In this document: piece after piece, positions 7,238 through 14,902 of the stretch | Layout: each line of letters begins with the position of its first letter | How positions within the stretch are numbered: the stretch's first letter is position 1 | DNA from: Avimicrobium caecorum | GTDB taxonomy: Bacteria > Bacillota > Clostridia > Oscillospirales > Ruminococcaceae | Assembly: GCA_904394705.1 (NCBI GenBank) | Contig: CAJFNJ010000004.1 | Coordinates: 1-64,000, forward strand | DNA length: 64,000 nt | Direction: 5' to 3' | Translations under genes and position numbers: made by a program | The notes under the pieces: model-generated | What the model saw: the letters and a program-made list of their open reading frames with translations, nothing else | What the model was told of the DNA's origin: nothing | The model's database searches: none

Positions 7238-8302
7238 TTATTCCTGAGCCGCCAGAAGCTCATCCACCATCTCGGTGAGAGCGTCCAGGTCACGGGTGCC
7301 CTCTACGATCTTCAGGATCTTGCCCTCACTGTCCAGGAACAGGGTGGTGGGGGTGCCGGTGATGTCGTAGAGCAGGCTGTCGTCCAGTACGGTGTCGGGC
7401 AGCAGGTTCACATAGGTGACACCGGTTGCGGACAGGATCTCCTTGGCCTCTGCCTTCTTCTCCTCGTCGTCAAAGACATCAGCTACCAGGCCGACCACCT
7501 GCACGCCCCTGTCCTTGTAGTTCTGGGACAGGGTTTCCAGGTCGGGCATCTCGTTGACGCAGGGGGTGCAGTAGGTTGCCCAGACATTGAGCACGGTCAG
7601 CTTGGCTTCGGACAGGATCGAGCTGTCCACGGCATTGCCGTCCAGGTCGGTGGTGGAGAAGCCTGTGATCACTGCGCCTTCCTCCACGCCCTGGGCAGTG
7701 CTCTCAATGGGGGTGTACAGCACCAGATTGGAAGCCAGTTCGGGCAGGGAGTCCTTCATGGCCTGCAGGTCGGCGGCGTCCTCTTCGCTGAGGCTCTCGG
7801 GAGAGAGGTTGTCATTGCTCAGATAGAAGCTGTTTCCGCCCAGCTCTCCGATGAGCTCATTGTTCTCAAATCCGGTGCAGTCCGCCAGGTTGTTTTCACC
7901 CAGGGTGTCTGCCTTGATGCTGGTGATGGCACACAGGTTGCCCGCCTGTTCCGACAGGGTCAGGTATTCCTCCTCGCTCATGGCCTCGCCGGTGCTCTGG
8001 AGTTCCAGGACCCGGTCATACACCGCGCCGCTCTGATAGAGGAACAGCACCTGTCCGTTGACGGTGACGCCTTCCGGGGCAGCAGGACTATTGGCGGTGG
8101 GGAAGACCTGTTCGCCCAGACGGTCATAGATGGCGTCGGGCAGTTCCACTGCCATGCCCAGATAGTCCACAACGATGGCGTGATCGGAGATGTCCTCGGG
8201 TTTTTCCACGATGGTCTCCTGGGGTTCAGAATTGCAGGCAGCCAGCGAGAGCATCAGGGCACAGCTGGTCAGGACAGCAAAGGCTTTTTTGAGAATGGTC
8301 AT
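7238..8302 (-). CDS. TlpA-like thioredoxin-fold lipoprotein
   Basis: Encodes 354 residues. A signal peptide ends in the lipobox LAAC (Cys23), so it is anchored outside the cell. Residues about 30-205 are a domain I do not recognise. The C-terminal part (about 210-350) is a TlpA/ResA-type thioredoxin fold with WATYCTPC at 241-248 (active Cys245 and Cys248) and a cis-proline loop near TGTPTT. Such proteins reduce disulfides of exported proteins or cytochromes. The start is set by AGGAGC upstream and the clean signal peptide. It lies 15 bases downstream of a DegV gene in one operon. The N-terminal half makes it about twice the usual TlpA length. Confidence 0.82.
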   Translation of the reverse strand: MTILKKAFAVLTSCALMLSLAACNSEPQETIVEKPEDISDHAIVVDYLGMAVELPDAIYDRLGEQVFPTANSPAAPEGVTVNGQVLFLYQSGAVYDRVLELQSTGEAMSEEEYLTLSEQAGNLCAITSIKADTLGENNLADCTGFENNELIGELGGNSFYLSNDNLSPESLSEEDAADLQAMKDSLPELASNLVLYTPIESTAQGVEEGAVITGFSTTDLDGNAVDSSILSEAKLTVLNVWATYCTPCVNEMPDLETLSQNYKDRGVQVVGLVADVFDDEEKKAEAKEILSATGVTYVNLLPDTVLDDSLLYDITGTPTTLFLDSEGKILKIVEGTRDLDALTEMVDELLAAQE

Positions 8303-8317
8303 AGATTTTAGTTGCTC

Positions 8318-9181
8318 CTATTTGTTCTTGGTGTAGAAAATGCCGATGGAATCCGGGCCCGACTGTGTGGACATGGTTCCCAGCATGGGGTAGATATAGT
8401 ACTTGAGGTTGTGGTACCGCTCGCGGATCTTTTCCACGATTGCCATGGCCTTTTCCGGACAGCCGGCATGGCTGGCATACAGTTCCGAATCCGGAGTGCA
8501 GTCCTCCCAGAAGAAGTGGGCCAGCTTGGAAAGGCCGTTCTGGTAGCCCATGGCGTTGGCGGGAATGGAACCCTCACCATTCTTGATGGCAACGATGGGC
8601 TTGATGCGCAGCTTGGCAGCGATACCGCCCTTGAGCGGGGAAACACGACCGCCCTTGATGAGGAATTCCAGGTTGTCGATGAGGTAATAGGTGCGCACCT
8701 TTTCCCGGACCGCATAGAGCTCGTCAAGGATGGTGCGGATGCCGGCGCCGGCTTCCAGCAGATGGTTTGCCAGGCGCAGCTCCATCACCATGTTGAGCGA
8801 ACAGCTCCAGGAATCCACCACATGGATCTGCATTGCGGATTCGGGATGGTGCTCCTTGAACATTTCACTGGCAAGCACAGCACTGTTGTAAGTGCCGGAA
8901 CCATGTACCGACATGGTGATGCAGATGATATGGTCATACCCTTCGTCAGCGAAGCGCTCATACCGGGTGAGAAAATCCTCGGGGCTGGGCTGGGAAGTGG
9001 TAGGGATCTCCTTGCAGGTTTTCAGATATTCACTGTACTCCTGAATGTTGAAATCATGATAATCCAGAACCGGGACTCCATCAATTACCCGGTAAAGGGG
9101 AACGACCTCGGCATCCAGCGCGTCAGCTACTTCGGGGGGGATATCGGAACCGGAGTCGATCATAAACTTAATGCGATCCAT
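8318..9181 (-). CDS. DegV family fatty-acid-binding protein
   Basis: Encodes 287 residues with the DegV plan: the N-terminal IDSGSDIPPEVADAL, TTSQPSPEDF near 82-91 (contacts the fatty acid carboxylate), ITMSVHGSGTYNSAVLA and the late NLEFLIKGGRVSPLKG. Members such as FakB hand exogenous fatty acids to a FakA kinase for phospholipid synthesis. The same family occurs again at 37.5-38.4 kb with only distant similarity, so the two may favour different acyl chains. It is the first gene of an operon with the TlpA-like lipoprotein. No fakA is in the window, so the FakB role is inferred. Confidence 0.85.
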   Translation of the reverse strand: MDRIKFMIDSGSDIPPEVADALDAEVVPLYRVIDGVPVLDYHDFNIQEYSEYLKTCKEIPTTSQPSPEDFLTRYERFADEGYDHIICITMSVHGSGTYNSAVLASEMFKEHHPESAMQIHVVDSWSCSLNMVMELRLANHLLEAGAGIRTILDELYAVREKVRTYYLIDNLEFLIKGGRVSPLKGGIAAKLRIKPIVAIKNGEGSIPANAMGYQNGLSKLAHFFWEDCTPDSELYASHAGCPEKAMAIVEKIRERYHNLKYYIYPMLGTMSTQSGPDSIGIFYTKNK

Positions 9182-9214
9182 AACTCAATCCTCACTTATT
9201 ATATTTTTACCTAC

Positions 9215-9243
9215 ATCATAGCATTTATTGCGGGGGTTTACAA
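9215..9243 (-). promoter_or_regulatory. sigma-A promoter of the DegV-TlpA operon
   Basis: On the minus strand, TTGTAA (9243-9238), a 17-base spacer and TATGAT (9220-9215), about 35 bases before the DegV start. Confidence 0.8.
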
Positions 9244-9548
9244 TGTAAAATCCGGTGAATCCGTCCGTGAAATGCCGGGGGTGTCATATTTTGGGGATTT
9301 TTGTCCGGCGCAGGCAACACATTGTTTGAGAGTTATACACAGAATTGTCACAAATATTATCTATATTCACTAAAAATGACCAAGGAAATCTTCTGAAAAA
9401 GCAATGGATTGTATAATTTTTTTATGTTACAATCTATATGAAATGGAAAAGCGGCTCCCTGGAAAAAACAAAGCCGTATCGGGACTCCTTTTAGAATCAA
9501 ACCCCTGTCCCCGGGGACAGAACGAATTACGAAAGGAATGTGACAGCT
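9244..9548. other. AT-rich intergenic region before the desulfhydrase gene
   Basis: About 300 bases, rich in A and T, with several weak -10 candidates (for example TATAAT at 9412-9417 and TACAAT at 9428-9433) but no -35 at the correct spacing. The only clear structure is the palindrome at 9505-9520. No coding frame seen. Confidence 0.5.
9505..9520. promoter_or_regulatory. perfect 16-bp palindrome upstream of the desulfhydrase gene
   Basis: CTGTCCCCGGGGACAG is fully self-complementary and lies 28 bases before the ATG, between the promoter candidates and the ribosome binding site. It could be an operator or an RNA hairpin that affects translation; it lacks a T run, so it is not a terminator. 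Confidence 0.45.
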
Positions 9549-10634
9549 ATGAAACTGACCGAACTTGAACGCATCCATGTAGGCTATCTGGATACACCTC
9601 TGGAGTATATGCCCAATCTGACCAAGGAACTGGGCAAGGGCAAACTGTATGTCAAGCGGGACGATATGACCGGCCTGGCTTTCGGCGGCAACAAGGCCAG
9701 AAAGCTGGATTATCTGGTGAAGGATGCCCTGGATCACGGCTATAATGCCCTGATGACCTTCGGCGGAGTCCAGACCAACCACGGTCGTATGACCGTAGCT
9801 GCGGCAGTCCGTTACAATATGAAGCCCATCCTGGTGCTGACCGGTCCGAAGCCGGACTACTGCTCGGGCAACCTGATCCTTGACCGCATGATGGGCGCGG
9901 ATGTGCACTTCATCGATACCACCGCCTATGCCGACCTGCCTGAACCGGAAAAGAGCGAAAAGACCGCCGCCTTCCTGGCCCAGGAGACCGAGAAGATCGT
10001 GGCTGAATACGAAAAGCAGGGCATCCATCCTTATAATGTACCGGTGGGCGGAAGCAGCCTGGTGGGTGCAGCCGGTTATATCAACGCCATCCCCGAGATC
10101 ATGAAGCAGATGAAGGAACAGGGCATCGAGGCCAAGTATCTGGTCTGCGGCTACGGCTCGATGGGTACCTTCGGCGGTCTGTTGGCTGGCGCCAAGTACT
10201 TCAAGGCTCCCTTTGAGGTGATCGGTATCCCGGTAAGCCCCGCTTACCGCAGCCCCGAACAGGTTGCCGAGTTCATCGACAAGCTGTCCGCGGAATATGA
10301 GCTGGGCATCCATGTCACACCCGAGGAAGTGCGCATTGAAACCGGCACCCCCGAAGAGCCCTACTATGGCATCGCCTACAATGTGCCCGATCCTGTGACC
10401 CAGCAGTACATGGCTCTGCTGGCCCGCACCGAAGGCCTGTTCACCGACCCCTGCTACACTGGCAAGATCTTCCACGGCTTTGTGGATCTGGTGCGCAGCG
10501 GCAAGATCCCTGAGGGCGAAAACGCCATCTTCCTGCACTCGGGCGGTACACCGGCAATCTGGAGCAAGGAGCATCTGGATGCGGCTCAGGAGATCTTCTA
10601 TGACGGCGAAGGCCTGTTCGTACACAAGGCATAA
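9549..10634 (+). CDS. PLP-dependent D-cysteine desulfhydrase / ACC deaminase family enzyme
   Basis: Encodes 361 residues of the fold-type II PLP family. The pyridoxal lysine is Lys49 in FGGNKARKL, following KRDD at 36-39; the substrate-loop serine position reads GGVQTNHGR, and a glycine-rich phosphate loop YGSMGTFGG lies near 203-211. Relatives split D-cysteine to pyruvate, ammonia and sulfide, or deaminate 1-aminocyclopropane-1-carboxylate; sequence alone does not choose, and the TNHG variant of the usual QSNH motif adds doubt. ATG 9549 is chosen because AAAGGA is about 11 bases upstream; an in-frame GTG at 9540 is too close. It stands alone between a palindromic leader and a strong terminator. 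Confidence 0.8.
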   Translation: MKLTELERIHVGYLDTPLEYMPNLTKELGKGKLYVKRDDMTGLAFGGNKARKLDYLVKDALDHGYNALMTFGGVQTNHGRMTVAAAVRYNMKPILVLTGPKPDYCSGNLILDRMMGADVHFIDTTAYADLPEPEKSEKTAAFLAQETEKIVAEYEKQGIHPYNVPVGGSSLVGAAGYINAIPEIMKQMKEQGIEAKYLVCGYGSMGTFGGLLAGAKYFKAPFEVIGIPVSPAYRSPEQVAEFIDKLSAEYELGIHVTPEEVRIETGTPEEPYYGIAYNVPDPVTQQYMALLARTEGLFTDPCYTGKIFHGFVDLVRSGKIPEGENAIFLHSGGTPAIWSKEHLDAAQEIFYDGEGLFVHKA

Positions 10635-10671
10635 GACACTGAAATTTCCCGGAACTCTCTCTCCGGTCAAT

Positions 10672-10711
10672 AAAAAATATGGGACCCGTTTTTCGGGTCC
10701 CATATTTTTTG
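10672..10711. terminator. strong terminator after the desulfhydrase gene
   Basis: AAAAAATATGGGACCCG pairs with CGGGTCCCATATTTTTT around a five-base loop, with T tracts on both strands. Confidence 0.9.
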
Positions 10712-10713
10712 CG

Positions 10714-10812
10714 TTTTCAGCCCCGGCGACGGGAATACAGGCGGATTTGGCGCAGGGGTTCCGGAATCCTGCATTCCGCACAGGCCGGGGCCGGGGAGTG
10801 CCCGGCTGAAAG
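10714..10812. other. long stem-loop element between the desulfhydrase and chorismate mutase genes
   Basis: TTTCAGCCCCGGC (10715-10727) can pair with GCCGG and GGCTGAAA at the other end (10784-10811) with an 8-base bulge, closing a loop that itself contains the hairpin CGGAAT..ATTCCG (10762-10778). The whole is about 100 bases, is not coding, and lies just downstream of the chorismate mutase stop. It could be a structured 3' end, a small RNA or an intergenic repeat unit. Confidence 0.4.
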
Positions 10813-10852
10813 TTTTCCTTCGTATGAAGCCGGGACGGATTTCCATGCAGAA

Positions 10853-11125
10853 CTATTCCTCCATCAGTTTGGCCTGATATTCCCGGGAAAGGGCCATCAT
10901 CTGGCGGATCAGCCGCTCATAGTAGCCTGCCAGGGCGGGATCACTGAGCCGGGCGGTGTTCTTTGCCACCACAGCCTCCTCCCGGGAGGCGTCCAGGATG
11001 GGGAGCCCGGCTGCCTTCTTCACTGCCATGACCTCCGCCACCACCTGCATCCGCTCCTCGAAGAGCTGTACCATCTGCTGATCGATCCGGTCGATCTCCA
11101 CCCGGAGTTCCTCCAGTGTACGCAT
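10853..11125 (-). CDS. chorismate mutase (AroQ class)
   Basis: Converts chorismate to prephenate on the way to phenylalanine and tyrosine. The 90 residues form the short all-helical AroQ monofunctional type. Characteristic are LRVEIDRIDQQMVQLFEER (7-25), where the first-helix arginine binds substrate, the VMAVKKAAGLPILDASRE segment (32-49) with the active-site lysine, and the final helix with YYERLIRQMMALSREYQ. ATG 11125 follows AAGGAGG by eight bases; the frame extends further upstream but without a site. It stands alone, convergent with the desulfhydrase gene and divergent from the RpiR operon. Confidence 0.9.
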   Translation of the reverse strand: MRTLEELRVEIDRIDQQMVQLFEERMQVVAEVMAVKKAAGLPILDASREEAVVAKNTARLSDPALAGYYERLIRQMMALSREYQAKLMEE

Positions 11126-11486
11126 ATAAAAATCCTCCTTATTCTGTGAATCACCCGAGCTGTTCCCATCCGGGGAGGCTCTGTCCCTGTTCCGGTGCCC
11201 GGCAGTCCGGTTCGTCGGTGTCTGCCAGGGGCCGCCGGCAGGACAGCGGTCGGGTTCTCTCCTATGGGCCGCTTTGCGGTCATTATAGCATATTTCAGCG
11301 GATTTCGGAACAGCATTCCGCGGGTTTATGCAGGTGTCCGGTGAATTTCCTGCACGATTTTGGGAAATTTGCAATGATTGTATTGATTTTTGACGGGGGA
11401 TATATTATCATCAAGATGAATTATTGTGACACGGATTTTGCAAAACCGGTCAAAAATATAGAAAGTGATGAAAAGGAGGGATCACT
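11126..11486. other. divergent region between chorismate mutase and the RpiR operon
   Basis: About 360 bases. The left part (11150-11280) is GC-rich and could be leader of the chorismate mutase transcript; the right part (11340-11470) is AT-rich with TTGTAT, TTGATT and TATTAT hexamers at imperfect spacings, presumably the operon promoter. No convincing RNA or small gene is visible. Confidence 0.5.
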
Positions 11487-12359
11487 GTGGCAAAGGATCT
11501 GCTGCACAGCATCTCAGAGGGGATGTCTGGGTTTTCAAAGGGACAGAAGCTCATTGCCCGGTACATCATCGAAAATTACGACAAGGCCGCCTTTATGACT
11601 GCCTCCAAGCTGGGCAATACCGTGGGCGTGAGTGAATCCACCGTCGTGCGCTTTGCCACCGAGGTTGGGTTCGAGGGCTATCCGCAGCTGCAGCGGGCCC
11701 TGCAGGAACTGATCCGCAACCGTCTGACTGCGGTGCAGCGCATGGAAGTCACCAGCGAGCAGATGGGCGAGCATGACATTCTCTCCAAGGTGCTGACCAT
11801 GGACATCGAAAAGATCCGCCGCACCCTGGAGGAACAGTCCAACGAGGGTTTTGAAGCCGCGGCAGACAGCATTATCGCCGCCAAGAACATCTATATCCTG
11901 GGCATCCGTTCCTCGGCAGCCCTGGCGCAGTTCATGAGCTTCTACTTCAATCAGATCTTCCCGAATGTGCGGCTGGTGACCGGTTCCAGTGCCAGTGAGA
12001 TGTTTGAGCAGATCTTCCGGGTGGGCAAGGACGATGTCTTTATCGGCATCAGCTTCCCCCGGTATTCCAAGCGCACAGTCAAGGCCATCGACTATGCCAA
12101 GGAGCGTGGGGCAACGGTTATCGCCATCACCGACTCCGCCGGTTCGCCGCTGGCTGCCAAGTGCGACCATCTGCTGCTGGCCCGGAGTGATATGGCTTCC
12201 TTTGTGGATTCGCTGGTGGCGCCGCTGAGCCTGATCAATGCGCTCATTGTGGCAGTGGGTATGCGCCGTCAGAAGGAAGTGGGCGAAACCTATGCCCAGC
12301 TGGAGAAGATCTGGGACGAATACGATGTATATGAAAAGAATGAGGAGAATATCGTCTGA
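11487..12359 (+). CDS. MurR/RpiR family transcriptional regulator
   Basis: Encodes 290 residues: an N-terminal helix-turn-helix of the RpiR type (about 1-77, with SESTVVRFATEVGFEGYPQL as the recognition helix) and a C-terminal SIS sugar-phosphate-binding domain (about 110-245, with ILGIRSSAALAQ and VFIGISFPRYSKRT). These regulators respond to phosphosugars. The GTG start is supported by AAGGAGG seven bases upstream. It is the first gene of a run that includes a flavoprotein, cmk, plsC and ispH-rpsA, and its stop overlaps the next start as TGATG. Its target genes and ligand are unknown; location at the head of a housekeeping operon is unusual. Confidence 0.87.
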   Translation: MAKDLLHSISEGMSGFSKGQKLIARYIIENYDKAAFMTASKLGNTVGVSESTVVRFATEVGFEGYPQLQRALQELIRNRLTAVQRMEVTSEQMGEHDILSKVLTMDIEKIRRTLEEQSNEGFEAAADSIIAAKNIYILGIRSSAALAQFMSFYFNQIFPNVRLVTGSSASEMFEQIFRVGKDDVFIGISFPRYSKRTVKAIDYAKERGATVIAITDSAGSPLAAKCDHLLLARSDMASFVDSLVAPLSLINALIVAVGMRRQKEVGETYAQLEKIWDEYDVYEKNEENIV

Positions 12360-13621
12360 TGAAACGGGAATATGACCTGGTGGTGATCGGCGCCGGAGCC
12401 GCGGGAATGCTCTGCGCGGGAACAGCGGCGGAAGAGGGACTTTCGGTGCTGCTGCTGGAGAAGAATCACAAAGTGGGCCGCAAGCTGCTCATCACCGGAA
12501 AAGGCCGCTGCAATGTCACCAACAACTGTGATGAGGACTCCTTCCTCAAGGCGGTGCGGCGCAATCCCCGGTTCCTGTACAGTGCCATCAACCGGTTCAG
12601 TACAGCGGACACCATGGCGTTTTTTGAAGGACTCGGCGTCCCGCTCAAGACTGAGCGCGGAAACCGGGTCTTTCCGGTGAGTGACCGGGCGGCGGACATT
12701 GTCGATGCCCTGCACCGGTATGTAAAGCACAGCGGCGCCGAACTCCGGGAGGGGGAGGCAAAAGAGCTGCTCCTTGACGAAACCGGGGTCCGGGGTGTAA
12801 TCTGTAAGGATGGAAGCGAAATTTATGCCCGCCGGGTGGCTGTGGCAACCGGCGGCGTGAGCTATCCCCAGACCGGCTCCACCGGCGATGGATACCGGTT
12901 TGCAAAGCAGGCGGGGCATACCGTTGTGCCGGCAGTGCCGTCGCTGGTGCCCATTGTCACCCGGGAGGACTACTGCCGGGAGATGATGGGGCTTTCGCTG
13001 CGCAATGTGACGCTGACCGTCCGCAGGGCCGGCAAGAAGAAGCCGGTCTTTTCCGAGCTGGGTGAGATGCTGTTCACCCACTTCGGCGTATCAGGACCGC
13101 TGGTGCTCAGCGCGTCCAGCCACATGACCGGCGATCTCGGGGAATACTCCATGGAGATCGACCTCAAGCCCGGGCTTACAGTCCAGCAGCTGGATGCCCG
13201 TCTGCTCCGGGACTTTGAGAAGTTCATCAACAAGGACTTTTCCAATGCCCTGGACGAGCTGCTCCCCCGGAAGCTGATCCCGGTGGCAGTGCGGCTTTCG
13301 GGCATTGCGCCGGATACCAAGGTCAACCAGATCACCCGGGAGGAACGGGAAAAACTGATTTCGGTCATCAAGGCATTTCCGGTGACACCGGTGCGGTTCC
13401 GTCCGGTGGAGGAGGCCATTGTCACTTCCGGCGGCGTGAAAGTCAGCGAAGTGGACCCGCATACCATGGAGTCCCGGCTGGTTCCGGGGCTGTACTTTAT
13501 CGGGGAAGTGCTGGATCTGGACGCCTATACCGGCGGCTACAACCTTCAGATCGCCTTTTCCACCGCCCGCCTGGCAGCACAGTCCATGGCAGAGGGCGAG
13601 ATGACACAATGGGAAGGATAG
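12359..13621 (+). CDS. BaiN/HI0933-like NAD(P)/FAD-dependent oxidoreductase
   Basis: Encodes 420 residues of the HI0933/BaiN flavoprotein family. The Rossmann FAD motif GAGAAG is at 11-16, the family signature GRKLLITGKGRCNVTNN lies near 41-57, and the C-terminal FAD contact reads GGYNLQIAFSTARLAAQ. A relative, BaiN, was implicated in bile-acid 7-dehydroxylation, but most members are broadly distributed and of unknown substrate, so no such role should be assumed. The start overlaps the RpiR stop by one base. The gene commonly sits next to cmk in Clostridia, as here, with cmk seven bases downstream. Confidence 0.85.
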   Translation: MKREYDLVVIGAGAAGMLCAGTAAEEGLSVLLLEKNHKVGRKLLITGKGRCNVTNNCDEDSFLKAVRRNPRFLYSAINRFSTADTMAFFEGLGVPLKTERGNRVFPVSDRAADIVDALHRYVKHSGAELREGEAKELLLDETGVRGVICKDGSEIYARRVAVATGGVSYPQTGSTGDGYRFAKQAGHTVVPAVPSLVPIVTREDYCREMMGLSLRNVTLTVRRAGKKKPVFSELGEMLFTHFGVSGPLVLSASSHMTGDLGEYSMEIDLKPGLTVQQLDARLLRDFEKFINKDFSNALDELLPRKLIPVAVRLSGIAPDTKVNQITREEREKLISVIKAFPVTPVRFRPVEEAIVTSGGVKVSEVDPHTMESRLVPGLYFIGEVLDLDAYTGGYNLQIAFSTARLAAQSMAEGEMTQWEG

Positions 13622-13628
13622 AAAAACT

Positions 13629-14294
13629 ATGACTGCGATTGCAATCGACGGCCCGGCAGGAGCCGGAAAAAGCACCATTGCCCGGGCACTGGCCCGGAAG
13701 CTGGGCTATATCTATGTGGACACCGGAGCGCTGTACCGTTCCATCGGACTCTACTGCACCGAGGCAGGGGTTCCGCTGGAGGACAAGGCTGCGGTGACTG
13801 CCGCCCTGGAGCAGATCCGGGTGGAGCTGCGGTATGTGGACGGTGTGCAGCGGGTGCTGCTCAACGGACGGGATGTGTCGGAGGAGATCCGCCGCCCCGA
13901 AATCTCGCTGGCAGCGTCCAGTGTATCGGCGATGGATACGGTGCGGGCATTCCTGTTCGATCTCCAGCGCAATATGGCTCTGGAGCATGATGTGGTGATG
14001 GACGGCCGGGACATCGGCACTGTTGTGCTGCCTGATGCCCAGGTGAAGATCTATCTCACCGCGTCGGCAGAGGAGCGTACCCACCGGCGGATGGCGGAGT
14101 ATGAGGCCAAGGGACTGCACGCGGACTTTGAAGAGCTGCTCCGGGAGGTCAATCTCCGGGACGAGCAGGACAGGAACCGGGCGGTGGCGCCGCTGCGCAA
14201 GGCAGAGGACGCCGTGGAACTGGACAGCACCTGCATGAACGCGGAAGAAGTGCTTGCCGCCATTGAAACCATCGTCAAGGAGAGAAACGCATAA
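13629..14294 (+). CDS. cmk: cytidylate kinase
   Basis: Phosphorylates CMP and dCMP to the diphosphates with ATP. The 221 residues show the P-loop GPAGAGKST (8-16), the CMP-binding VDTGALYRSIG (31-41), DGRDIGTVVLP near 123-133 and the lid RRMAEYEAKG. Length matches the bacterial family. It lies in the middle of the operon and its stop overlaps the plsC start by one base. The cmk-plsC-ispH-rpsA order is a recurring arrangement in clostridia, linking nucleotide, lipid, isoprenoid and translation functions. Confidence 0.95.
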   Translation: MTAIAIDGPAGAGKSTIARALARKLGYIYVDTGALYRSIGLYCTEAGVPLEDKAAVTAALEQIRVELRYVDGVQRVLLNGRDVSEEIRRPEISLAASSVSAMDTVRAFLFDLQRNMALEHDVVMDGRDIGTVVLPDAQVKIYLTASAEERTHRRMAEYEAKGLHADFEELLREVNLRDEQDRNRAVAPLRKAEDAVELDSTCMNAEEVLAAIETIVKERNA

Positions 14295-14902
14295 TGTGGC
14301 TGTACTATTTTGCAAAGGCCATCTGTATGATCGCCTTCAACATCTGGTATAAACTGGATTATCACGGGCTGGAGAATATCCCGTCCGGCGGCGGCTATAT
14401 CCTGATGAGCAACCACCGCTCGATGATCGACCCGATTATCCTGGCGGAAAAAGCCCATGGTCAGGTGCGGTATATGGGCAAGATGGAGCTGTTCCGCAAT
14501 CCCATTCTGGGCTGGGCACTGCGCACCATCGGCACCTTCCCGGTGGACCGGGGCGCCGGCGACACCTCCGCCATCGACAACTCCCGCAAGGTCATTGAGG
14601 AGGGGGATATTCTGGGCATTTTCCCGGAAGGACACCGCTCCAAGACCGGCGAGCCGCTGCGTCCCAAGTCGGGCGTGGCGCTGGTGGCACGGCTCACCGA
14701 AGCGCCGGTGCTGCCCTGCTCGGTGTACTGGGAGGGCAAGCTGGGATTCCGCCGGAAGATCGTGATCCGGTACGGCGAGCTGATCCCTTACGAGGCCATG
14801 GGACTCACCGAGTCCTCCTCGGCCCGGGAGCTGCGCAATGCCACTCAGCTGCTGTTCGGCAAGGTGCTTGAGAGCATTGAGGTGAGCAAGAATGAGTATT
14901 GA
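14294..14902 (+). CDS. plsC: 1-acyl-sn-glycerol-3-phosphate acyltransferase
   Basis: Adds the second acyl chain to lysophosphatidic acid, giving phosphatidic acid, at the inner membrane face. The 202 residues show the catalytic HX4D box as HRSMID (41-46), a glycerol-phosphate contact near FPVDRG (82-87) and FPEGHRS (110-116). The short form with one N-terminal hydrophobic segment is usual in Firmicutes. It overlaps cmk by one base and ispH by 11 bases, indicating translational coupling. Substrates would come from the fatty acid operon in the same window. Confidence 0.92.
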   Translation: MWLYYFAKAICMIAFNIWYKLDYHGLENIPSGGGYILMSNHRSMIDPIILAEKAHGQVRYMGKMELFRNPILGWALRTIGTFPVDRGAGDTSAIDNSRKVIEEGDILGIFPEGHRSKTGEPLRPKSGVALVARLTEAPVLPCSVYWEGKLGFRRKIVIRYGELIPYEAMGLTESSSARELRNATQLLFGKVLESIEVSKNEY

